Assembly (NCBI GenBank): GCA_027623555.1
Contig: JAQBSZ010000006.1
Span: 1-64,000, forward strand
Direction: 5' to 3'
Length of the DNA: 64,000 nucleotides
From: Pseudomonadota bacterium
GTDB taxonomy: Bacteria; Pseudomonadota; Gammaproteobacteria; Pseudomonadales; Pseudohongiellaceae
The notes under the pieces are model-generated. The model made no database searches. It saw only the letters and a list, made by a program, of their open reading frames with translations, and was not told the origin of the DNA. Below, piece by piece: positions 17,697-24,817 of the stretch. A program made the translations under genes and the position numbers. Numbering within the stretch: position 1 is the stretch's first letter; every line of letters starts with the position of its first letter.

Positions 17697-19964
17697 ATGC
17701 AAGCCAACACACCCATCGTTAAACACCTGGTCCTGCTCGGCGGTGGCCACAGTCACCTGGCGGTGCTGAAATACCTGGGCATGAACCCGGTACCGGGCCT
17801 GGCTGTCACGCTGATTAGCCGGGATATCAACACGCCCTATTCCGGATCGCTGCCGGGTCTGATCTCCGGTGTTTATGAGCATGGGGACATCCACATCGAT
17901 CTCCGGCCCCTGGCACAGTTCGCCGGTGCCCGCCTCATTCAGGAAGAAGTCTGTGAGATCGACCTGGTCAATCGCCGCCTTACCCTGCAATCCAGGCCGA
18001 CGCTGGAGTTTGACCTGTTATCACTGAATGTCGGCTCCAAACCTGATGCCTACCAGATTCCCGGCGCTATTGAGCATGCTATTGGCATCAAGCCGATCGA
18101 TCTGTTTTTGCGGCGCTGGCAGGAAATTTTCGCTGCGGCTATTTCCAGCATTCGTGAACAGAGCAGCGAGTACACGCTGGTGATTGTGGGTGGCGGACCG
18201 GCCAGTGTGGAACTGGCTTTTTCAACACAGGTACGCGTGCATTCCGAGCTCGGTATCAAGTCTGCAGAGCTCTCGAAATTCAAGCTGAAAATTGTCAGCG
18301 CCGACGCTGAATTACTGAAGCTACATAATCAGTCAGTGCGCCACTTCGCCAGGGCCGAACTGGAGCGTCGGGGAATTGAAATCCTGCTACAGCACACCGT
18401 ATCCGCTTTCACAGCGAACGCAGTGATCTGTGAAAACGGCACGACTATTTCTGCCGATGCCATAGTCTACGCAACCGGGGCAAGTATCCCGCAATGGCTA
18501 CTGAAATCTGGATTGAACATCACCGAAGATGGATTCATCGAAGTGAACAAGCATCTGCAGACGACGTCCCATGATTTTGTATTTGCCGCCGGCGATGCGG
18601 CAACCATCAAGGGAACATCACGCCCCAAATCAGGTGTCTATGCTGTCAGGCAGGGCAACCCCCTGGCACAGAACCTGGTTCGTTTCGCCACCGGTCGCAG
18701 TCTGAAGTCTTACCACCCACAGCGGCATGCCCTGGCCTTGATGAGCATGGGCGAGGGTAAGGCTATCGCCTCTCGGCACAGGCTCTTCTATCAGGGTGCA
18801 TTGGTATGGCGAATCAAGCATCACATCGATAGCAATTTCATCCGCAAGTATTCCGAATTGCCGGTGATGACTGCACCGCTGGCACTCGCCAGTGGCTTGG
18901 TGGACAAGACAACAGAACAGCAACTGCAGGCTCATGCCATGCGTTGCGCAGGCTGTGGAGCGAAAGTCGCAGGCAACGTACTGGAGGAAGTCTTGCGCCA
19001 ATTGCCTGCTATTCAAGGTAACGACATTCTGTCCGGGCATTCCAGCGTAGAAGATGCTTCGATGATCAAGTTAGGCGATGGCCGGGTGCTGCTACAGAGC
19101 GTGGACCAGATAAGAGCGTTCATCAATGATCCGTGGTTGTTTGCCAGGATTGCTACCAACCACTGCCTGAGTGACATCTACGCAATGGGAGCATTGCCCC
19201 ATTCGGCGCTTGCCGTGGTTGGCCTGCCCTTTGCCTCCAGAAAGTATGCCCGCGCGCAACTGAAGGAACTGATGCTGGCCTGCAGTGCAGCACTGCAGGA
19301 GAATCACTGTGAGCTAATCGGCGGGCATTCAGCCGAGAGTAGCGACTTGAGCTTCGGGCTTTGTGTCAATGGCTTTATTGCCGAAGACAAGCTCTTAACC
19401 AAAAGCGGCATGAATGATGGTGACATTCTTATCCTGACCAAGCCGCTGGGCACCGGTACCCTGCTTGCTGCCGACATGCGCTACCTGGCGTCACACGAGA
19501 ATATCGATGCGGCGCTCAAGCAAATGGCGCGATCCAGCCGTGACGCCTCCATTTGTATCGTCAAACATGGCGCCACGGCGTGTACCGATATCACCGGATT
19601 TGGCCTGGCCGGGCACCTGTTGGAAATGTTGAGTGCAGACAATGTGGAAGCCGAGGTCAGTCTTGCAGACATTCCCGCACTGGATGGCGCACTGGAACAT
19701 CTGCAGCAGGCGATCTTCAGTTCTCTGCACGAGGACAACAAGCAGGTGGAAGAGCACATCACTTGTGCGGAAGAGCTTACTGACGATGCGCGCTATGATC
19801 TGTTATTCGATCCGCAGACAGCAGGAGGACTGCTGGCCTGCATTCCTGAGGCGGCTGCCGAAAGCTGCCTGGAAGAACTTCGTGAGTTGGGATACGGCCG
19901 GGCCAACATGATCGGCAGAATAGCCCGTTGCAGCGCTCAGCAAGCCGCCATCTTGCTAAAATAA
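17697..19964 (+). CDS. selD: FAD-dependent oxidoreductase fused to selenide, water dikinase
   Basis: Bifunctional protein of 755 aa. Residues 1-390 form a pyridine-nucleotide/FAD oxidoreductase of the NDH-2-like type: FAD-binding GGGHSHL at 15-21, a second dinucleotide site VIVGGGPASVE near 165, and VFAAGDAATIKG. Residues from about 415 form SelD, which makes selenophosphate from selenide and ATP. CAGCGAK gives catalytic Cys420 and Lys423. The metal ligands equivalent to E. coli Asp51, Asp68 and Asp91 are kept (EDASM, VDQIR, LSDIYAMG), as is FDPQTAGGLL. Such fusions are known in proteobacteria and cyanobacteria; the oxidoreductase may supply reduced selenium. No selA, selB or mnmH lies in the window, so use in selenoproteins or in tRNA 2-selenouridine is open. 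Confidence 0.92.
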   Translation: MQANTPIVKHLVLLGGGHSHLAVLKYLGMNPVPGLAVTLISRDINTPYSGSLPGLISGVYEHGDIHIDLRPLAQFAGARLIQEEVCEIDLVNRRLTLQSRPTLEFDLLSLNVGSKPDAYQIPGAIEHAIGIKPIDLFLRRWQEIFAAAISSIREQSSEYTLVIVGGGPASVELAFSTQVRVHSELGIKSAELSKFKLKIVSADAELLKLHNQSVRHFARAELERRGIEILLQHTVSAFTANAVICENGTTISADAIVYATGASIPQWLLKSGLNITEDGFIEVNKHLQTTSHDFVFAAGDAATIKGTSRPKSGVYAVRQGNPLAQNLVRFATGRSLKSYHPQRHALALMSMGEGKAIASRHRLFYQGALVWRIKHHIDSNFIRKYSELPVMTAPLALASGLVDKTTEQQLQAHAMRCAGCGAKVAGNVLEEVLRQLPAIQGNDILSGHSSVEDASMIKLGDGRVLLQSVDQIRAFINDPWLFARIATNHCLSDIYAMGALPHSALAVVGLPFASRKYARAQLKELMLACSAALQENHCELIGGHSAESSDLSFGLCVNGFIAEDKLLTKSGMNDGDILILTKPLGTGTLLAADMRYLASHENIDAALKQMARSSRDASICIVKHGATACTDITGFGLAGHLLEMLSADNVEAEVSLADIPALDGALEHLQQAIFSSLHEDNKQVEEHITCAEELTDDARYDLLFDPQTAGGLLACIPEAAAESCLEELRELGYGRANMIGRIARCSAQQAAILLK

Positions 19965-20083
19965 CTTCGTAAGCTATTGTATTATTTAGATTTAATAAAA
20001 TTATTCGAGAATGACAGGCAGACCTTTAGCTGGTACTGGCCGGCCGGCTCAGGTATAGTTTCGGCCACATTGAAGGAAACCTG

Positions 20084-20821
20084 ATGAACCCAAAAAAAGC
20101 CCTGCAGGCGCTCGCTTACCTTAGTGTGGCCGCCTTACTTACACTGAGTGGCAGTGCTTATACTCAGGATAGCGCCGCCAGTAATTTACTGGATCGCTAC
20201 GGCGGACTCGATATCGAGCGCGTGGGTCCAACCATCGACCGGGACCTGGCCGAGAAGATGTTCCGACGTGGCAATACCTACAGCAATCTGCAGCGCTATG
20301 AAGAGGCGGTTGCAGAATATCGCAAGGCGATCAGCGCCGATCCCAATTATGTCGAGGCGATTCGCAACCTGGCCAATACTTACTATTTTTTAGAACGCTA
20401 TGATGAAGCGAAGCCCCTGCTCACGCGCTTTATTGAATTGCAAACTGCTATCTCGGCAAGTCTGATTGCCGCGGTGTCGACCCTGGCAACATTGGAAAGA
20501 CAATCCGGAAACTATGCGGTGTCGATCGATTATGATCTGCGTGCCATCGAACTGGATCCACTGAATGATTCCCAGGTTCACATAATGGCAAACACTTACA
20601 ACAACGCCGGTGATGCCGAAAAGGCGATCAAGGTGTATCGTGCCGCGATTGAAATCATGCCGGCAAATGCATTCTTCAATCGTAGCCTGGGTAGAATCCT
20701 GGAGCAGGAAGGCCGACTGGATGAGGCCCTGCTGGCCTATGAGTCGGCCGCCGACAAAGATCCGGAATCAGAATTCTATGCCAACCTGGTGGACAGCACC
20801 CGGCGTCGCCTGGGTCGTTAA
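20084..20821 (+). CDS. secreted TPR-repeat protein
   Basis: Exported tetratricopeptide-repeat protein (245 aa). The start has a strong GAAGGAAACCTG leader. A signal peptide (residues 1-28, cleavage near SAYTQ) precedes four to five TPR units, for example GNTYSNLQRYEEAVAEYRKAI, followed by a degenerate pair and GRILEQEGRLDEALLAYESA. TPRs mediate protein contacts, so a periplasmic scaffold or assembly role is likely; no partner is evident. A TATAGT (20054-20059) is a possible -10. It is downstream of selD on the same strand with a 119-bp gap, so probably separately expressed. Confidence 0.8.
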   Translation: MNPKKALQALAYLSVAALLTLSGSAYTQDSAASNLLDRYGGLDIERVGPTIDRDLAEKMFRRGNTYSNLQRYEEAVAEYRKAISADPNYVEAIRNLANTYYFLERYDEAKPLLTRFIELQTAISASLIAAVSTLATLERQSGNYAVSIDYDLRAIELDPLNDSQVHIMANTYNNAGDAEKAIKVYRAAIEIMPANAFFNRSLGRILEQEGRLDEALLAYESAADKDPESEFYANLVDSTRRRLGR

Positions 20822-20879
20822 GCTCTCCCTTCTCGCGCTAGCTACAGTCCAGGTTCAAGCGGGCCGTTTTCTACGCCCG

Positions 20880-21950
20880 TTACAACCAATCCTGCAAGCG
20901 TGATTCCCGCTCTTCCGCACTGAGTTGCGCAAGTTGCTCAACCGCCACAAAGAATGCATTGAGATCCCGGCCCGACTCATCCAGTAATGAATTGAAAAAC
21001 GGCACCAGGTCATTGTAGGAACTGACCGTAGAAAGCTGGGCGTTGTTCAAAGATCGGGCGAACCAGCTGTCGTAACCATCGTAGCCATCCCAGGTCTGCT
21101 TAAGCGCCTGGTAGTCCTGCCTTAATTGTTCCTGCAGCCTGGATTTGTCGCGGCGCTTATCACTATCGGAAAGGCTTGATTCATACAGGTTGTCCAGGCG
21201 ATCACGGAAGTCTGCAACCAGTTCGACAAACTGCTGTTGCCTCACTGAGTCAGTTTCAGCCGTAGCAATTACTTCCGAGGTGTTCCTGAAGACCAACCAC
21301 CTCTTCACGCCTTCCCGTTCGACCGCAGTGGCAAAACTCTCATTGAAAGTAGTGTCACCTGGCACGTAAATAACCTGATGTGCCAGTTCATGGAAGATTA
21401 ACCCAGCAATCTGGTAGTTAGCTCGCGACATTACCGTGCTCAGAATTGAATCTTCGAACCAGCCGAGTGTGGAATAGGCATCCACACCGCCCAGATAGAC
21501 ATCGAAGCCATCTTCCTCCAGGCTAGCCGCGTAATTCGTCGCCCCGCTTTCACTGAAATAGCCCCGGTAGGACACGCAACCGGCAATAGGATAACACCAG
21601 CTCACAGGGTCGGTTGAAAACTCCGGTGCAACGAAGACATTCCATACCACGTGTTCACGCCTGACATCGACATAACTGGAGTAATTTTCACCCACAGGGA
21701 GATTCAATTCATTCAACGCGAAGTCGCGTATCAGTAATACCTCATTGAACTTGTCCCGCAACTCAGGCGCTACTTCTTCATCCAGTAACATGCGCCGAAT
21801 ATCTTCTCTCCCCAGAACGATGGCCAGTTGTCCACGCGCTGCTTGCGAGTAATAGCCAACGGTTTCACAGGAAATCAGCAATACCGAGACCAGCAGCAGC
21901 GCCAGAAACTTGATCAGGTTAGTATGTGGACGTATTCTACTGCGCAGCAT
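20880..21950 (-). CDS. predicted lipoprotein aminopeptidase (COG4324 type)
   Basis: Zinc metalloprotease-like protein of about 356 aa. The ATG at 21950 begins a lipoprotein signal (LLLVSVLLISC, lipobox LISC); the longer frame to 22055 would run deep into yjbQ. HELAHQ (around residue 185) with a downstream NESFATAVE forms HExxH plus a Glu, the gluzincin-like metal site of the predicted-aminopeptidase family. The Cys pair in SWCYPIAGCVSY may form a disulfide. It should sit in the periplasm or outer membrane. Last gene of the glutaminyl cyclase-yjbQ-aminopeptidase operon, overlapping yjbQ by 14 bp. Activity is assigned by family only. Confidence 0.8.
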   Translation of the reverse strand: MLRSRIRPHTNLIKFLALLLVSVLLISCETVGYYSQAARGQLAIVLGREDIRRMLLDEEVAPELRDKFNEVLLIRDFALNELNLPVGENYSSYVDVRREHVVWNVFVAPEFSTDPVSWCYPIAGCVSYRGYFSESGATNYAASLEEDGFDVYLGGVDAYSTLGWFEDSILSTVMSRANYQIAGLIFHELAHQVIYVPGDTTFNESFATAVEREGVKRWLVFRNTSEVIATAETDSVRQQQFVELVADFRDRLDNLYESSLSDSDKRRDKSRLQEQLRQDYQALKQTWDGYDGYDSWFARSLNNAQLSTVSSYNDLVPFFNSLLDESGRDLNAFFVAVEQLAQLSAEERESRLQDWL

Positions 21951-22374
21951 TGTCTGCAGTCCCTTGAATGGTAATGACCAGGCGACGCCCGCCGGCCTGG
22001 TCACGATGTTCACCCAGGTAGATGCCTTGCCAGGTGCCCAGCCATAACTTTCCATCGCGTATCGGAATGCTCAACTGCGCTCCCAGCAAGCCCGAATTAA
22101 TGTGCGCTGGCATGTCATCTGGCCCTTCATCGGTATGCTCATAGTAGGGAGCAGCTTCCGGAGCCAGGTGGCTGAAATGGGCTTCCATGTCGCGCCGTAC
22201 AGATCTGTTGGCATTCTCATTGATACTGAGAGAGGCTGAAGTGTGTTGCAGGAGAATATGTGCCAGTCCCAGCTTCACCGCTGCGAGTTCCGGGAGCTGC
22301 TCGAGAACTTCGTCAGTGACCAGATGAAAACCACGGCGGCGCGCTTGTAATTGAATCTGTTTCTGTAACCACAT
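21937..22374 (-). CDS. yjbQ: YjbQ/UPF0047 family protein
   Basis: Small cytoplasmic enzyme-like protein of 145 aa in the YjbQ family, which has weak thiamine-phosphate synthase activity. The conserved cluster is complete: GLAHILLQHTSASLSINEN, then HxDEGPDDMPAH and GTWQGIYLGEHRD, whose histidines and acids bind metal. Middle gene of the operon: 14 bp after the glutaminyl cyclase and overlapping the aminopeptidase start. Physiological role in this setting is unknown. Confidence 0.92.
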   Translation of the reverse strand: MWLQKQIQLQARRRGFHLVTDEVLEQLPELAAVKLGLAHILLQHTSASLSINENANRSVRRDMEAHFSHLAPEAAPYYEHTDEGPDDMPAHINSGLLGAQLSIPIRDGKLWLGTWQGIYLGEHRDQAGGRRLVITIQGTADNAAQ

Positions 22375-22388
22375 TACAAAACGGGCAG

Positions 22389-23201
22389 CTAGCGAGCTGC
22401 CAACTCGACTTCAAACAGGTTGGCCCAGTGTTTGCCGGTCACAAACAGTCGTTGTTGCTCTGCGTCCCAGGCTATGCCATTCAGCACGGCTTCGCTGCTA
22501 CCGAGTTCAGTGCGGTCAGACAACCCGGTAAAATCAATGACCGATCTTACTACACCGCTGTCCGGATCAATCCGCACAATGAAATTGGTTTGCCAGACAT
22601 TCGCCCAAACCTCGCCATTGATATATTCCAGCTCATTCAGATTCGGTAAGGGATTGCCGTTATAGGTCACGTTCACTTTTCGAGTCGGTGCAAAGGCCTC
22701 TGGCTCAAGAAATTGCAGTACAGAACTGCCATCACTGAGGATGAGTTCTGCTCCGTCATAGGCCAGCCCCCAACCTTCTGTGGCATTGTAATGCGATCCC
22801 GTCTGCTCGAAGGAATCCTTGTCATAGACGAATACCATGTGAGCTTTCCAGGTTAGCTGGTAAATCTTGTCGCCGACAATTTCGATACCTTCGCCGAAAT
22901 AACGGCGATTCAAGCGCTTCGTCATTAGCACGGACCCATCCTCAAGGTTGATTTTGCTGAGGGAGGACAAGCCATTCTTGCCTGTCCCTTCGAACAGGTA
23001 GCCCTCGCGATAGACCAGACCCTGGGTAAATGACTCGATGTTATGCGGATAAATGTTCAGCACTTTATAGGTGAACTCCTGCACCGGTTCCTGGGCGTAT
23101 CCGCAAGCAGCTACTGAAAGCAAACCGATGATCAACACTGAGCGCAGGACTCTGAGTTTCCGATTGACGCAGTTAATAATTTCCAAAGTGCCTGTTTCCA
23201 A
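22389..23201 (-). CDS. glutaminyl-peptide cyclotransferase, predicted lipoprotein
   Basis: Beta-propeller glutaminyl cyclase of the plant/bacterial type, which makes N-terminal pyroglutamate on proteins. Signatures include SFTQGLVYREGYLFEGTG, KINLEDGSVL, YFGEGIEIVGDKIYQLTW, EGWGLAYDG and ELEYINGEVWANVW. The N-terminus has a lipoprotein-like signal ending VAACG, so the enzyme is probably anchored in the periplasm. No ATG fits; TTG codons at 23201 and 23186 are both possible starts, each inside one copy of a 15-bp direct repeat. At 270 aa it is full length. First gene of the operon with yjbQ and the aminopeptidase. Confidence 0.88.
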   Translation of the reverse strand: METGTLEIINCVNRKLRVLRSVLIIGLLSVAACGYAQEPVQEFTYKVLNIYPHNIESFTQGLVYREGYLFEGTGKNGLSSLSKINLEDGSVLMTKRLNRRYFGEGIEIVGDKIYQLTWKAHMVFVYDKDSFEQTGSHYNATEGWGLAYDGAELILSDGSSVLQFLEPEAFAPTRKVNVTYNGNPLPNLNELEYINGEVWANVWQTNFIVRIDPDSGVVRSVIDFTGLSDRTELGSSEAVLNGIAWDAEQQRLFVTGKHWANLFEVELAAR

Positions 23202-23209
23202 AGTACCTG
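23180..23209. repeat. 15-bp direct repeat over the start of the cyclase gene
   Basis: Two adjacent 15-bp copies (23180-23194 and 23195-23209) differ at one base. On the minus strand each holds an AGG, four bases, then TTG-GAA, so the copies provide two in-frame candidate start sites for the glutaminyl cyclase. Confidence 0.85.
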
Positions 23210-23301
23210 ATAGCGAAGTTCCTTATAGACAGACGGCTGTTATAGAATGACCGGCTAAAGCTATTAAGTCCATTAGTCCCATTTACACTACGGAGTAACG
23301 C

Positions 23302-23649
23302 ATGTCTGAAGACTGCCTGTTCTGCAAAATTATCTCAGGGGAGCTCCCCTCTAACAAGGTCTATTCTGATGATGAGGTGTATGCGTTCGAGGATATCCAA
23401 CCCCAGGCGCCGGTTCATGTGCTGGTAGTTCCCACCAAACATATCTCGGATATGCTTGCTGCCTCTGATGAAGACACTGAATTACTTGGCAAGCTGCTAC
23501 TGAAAGCGAATGAGATTGCCAGGCAGCTCGGAATTGCCGAAAGCGGGATGCGTTACACGCTGAATACTGGCCCGCATAGTTGCAGGACCATATTCCACAT
23601 TCACCTGCATATTCTCGGTGGCAGGCAACTTGAGCCTGTCATGGGATAG
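23302..23649 (+). CDS. hinT: HIT family nucleotide hydrolase (HinT-like)
   Basis: Histidine-triad protein of 115 aa, the usual HinT length. CLFCKIISGELPSNKVY opens the protein, and the active-site triad HIHLHILGG lies near the C-terminus. HinT enzymes cleave purine nucleoside phosphoramidates and aminoacyl-adenylates in the cytoplasm. One oddity: the stretch before the triad reads NTGPHSCRTIFHIHLH, where many HinT proteins have GQEVFHIHLH, a mild divergence. Monocistronic; divergent from the glutaminyl cyclase and convergent with mtnA, 5 bp between stops. Confidence 0.92.
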   Translation: MSEDCLFCKIISGELPSNKVYSDDEVYAFEDIQPQAPVHVLVVPTKHISDMLAASDEDTELLGKLLLKANEIARQLGIAESGMRYTLNTGPHSCRTIFHIHLHILGGRQLEPVMG

Positions 23650-23654
23650 AGTGA

Positions 23655-24740
23655 TTAATCCAATGCTGTTGAAAGCTGTTGCAGCGATGCTCTGCTGGCT
23701 TCGAACACACCGCGTTCGGTAATAATACCTGTTACCAATCTTGCGGGCGTTATATCGAATCCAATATTGCTGATAGCCACACCGTGTGGCGCAACCCGCA
23801 CCCGTTTGACCAGGCCATCGTCAGCCAGACCGGTAATATGACTGACTTCGTCAGCGGCGCGTTCTTCGATGGGAATCCCCTCCTGGGTCGCTGAGAAGTC
23901 GATGCTGGATATCGGTACGGCAGCATAGAACGGCACAGCATTATCATCCGCGGCCAGCGCCTTGAGATAGGTACCAATCTTGTTACAGACATCGCCATCT
24001 AAAGTCGTGCGATCACTGCCTACCACGCAGATATCTACCTTGCCCTGTTGCATGAGGTGGCCACCGGCGTTATCCACCACCAGGGTATGGGGTATGTCCT
24101 GTTGCCCCAGTTCCCAACAGGTCAGTGCGGCGCCCTGGTTGCGTGGCCTGGTCTCATCCACCCACACGTGTACGGGCACTCCGGCAGCCACGGCCTTGTA
24201 AACCACCGCTAGCGCCGTTCCCCAGTCTACTGTGGCAAGCGCTCCGGCATTGCAGTGAGTCAGGACATTCAATGCGGATTGGGATTCGCGCTTCGCTTCC
24301 CACAGGTTTGCCAGTATCGCCGCACCGTGTTCGCCAATGGCTTCGCAAATGGCGATGTCTTCCTTCTCCATCAATTGCGCCACTTCCAGCGCCTGGGTCA
24401 CGCGTTGTTCGACCGCTGTGGCGGCAAGACCCTGGTTCATTCTTTGCAGCGCCCATTGCAGGTTCACTGCCGTGGGACGCGTGGCCAACAAGGCCTGTGT
24501 CGCCTGCTCCAGGCTGGCCGGATCGTCACGCAGTGCCAGATACACCCCGTAGGCTGCAGTGACCCCGATCAGAGGCGCTCCTCTAACCTGCATGCTGGTG
24601 ATGGCGTGACAGGCATCCCCAAGATTATTAAGGTCGATGATTTCGAATTCGTGGGGAAGTCGTGACTGATCGATGATGCACACAGTATCGGCATTGCGGT
24701 CATACCAGATACTCTGCAGACGTTCGCCACCTATCATCAT
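23655..24740 (-). CDS. mtnA: S-methyl-5-thioribose-1-phosphate isomerase
   Basis: Aldose-ketose isomerase (361 aa, normal length) that converts 5-methylthioribose 1-phosphate to the ribulose form; many MtnA proteins also take 5-deoxyribose 1-phosphate. Signatures: MQVRGAPLIGVTAAYG, LTHCNAGALATVDWGTAL with the catalytic Cys, and VVGSDRTTLDGDVCNKIGTYLKA with the catalytic Asp. It lies 77 bp downstream of the aldolase/SDR fusion on the same strand, probably in one operon. No other methionine salvage gene (mtnB, C, D, K or P) is present here, which points to a shortened route through the aldolase. Confidence 0.95.
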   Translation of the reverse strand: MMIGGERLQSIWYDRNADTVCIIDQSRLPHEFEIIDLNNLGDACHAITSMQVRGAPLIGVTAAYGVYLALRDDPASLEQATQALLATRPTAVNLQWALQRMNQGLAATAVEQRVTQALEVAQLMEKEDIAICEAIGEHGAAILANLWEAKRESQSALNVLTHCNAGALATVDWGTALAVVYKAVAAGVPVHVWVDETRPRNQGAALTCWELGQQDIPHTLVVDNAGGHLMQQGKVDICVVGSDRTTLDGDVCNKIGTYLKALAADDNAVPFYAAVPISSIDFSATQEGIPIEERAADEVSHITGLADDGLVKRVRVAPHGVAISNIGFDITPARLVTGIITERGVFEASRASLQQLSTALD

Positions 24741-24817
24741 TTACTTATTACCTGCCGCCTAACCAGGATTCAAATCGCCGAGTGCAGTACAGGATGCTCC
24801 GCGACAATGTGCCAACC

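Noticed and set aside
20860-20879. Terminator between the TPR gene and the aminopeptidase gene
   Set aside because: CGGGC/GCCCG forms only a five-base stem with a ten-base loop and no T run on either side.
24755-24817. Possible tRNA between mtnA and the aldolase (GGATTCAAATCGCC)
   Set aside because: It resembles a T-loop only loosely; no acceptor, D or anticodon stems can be paired.
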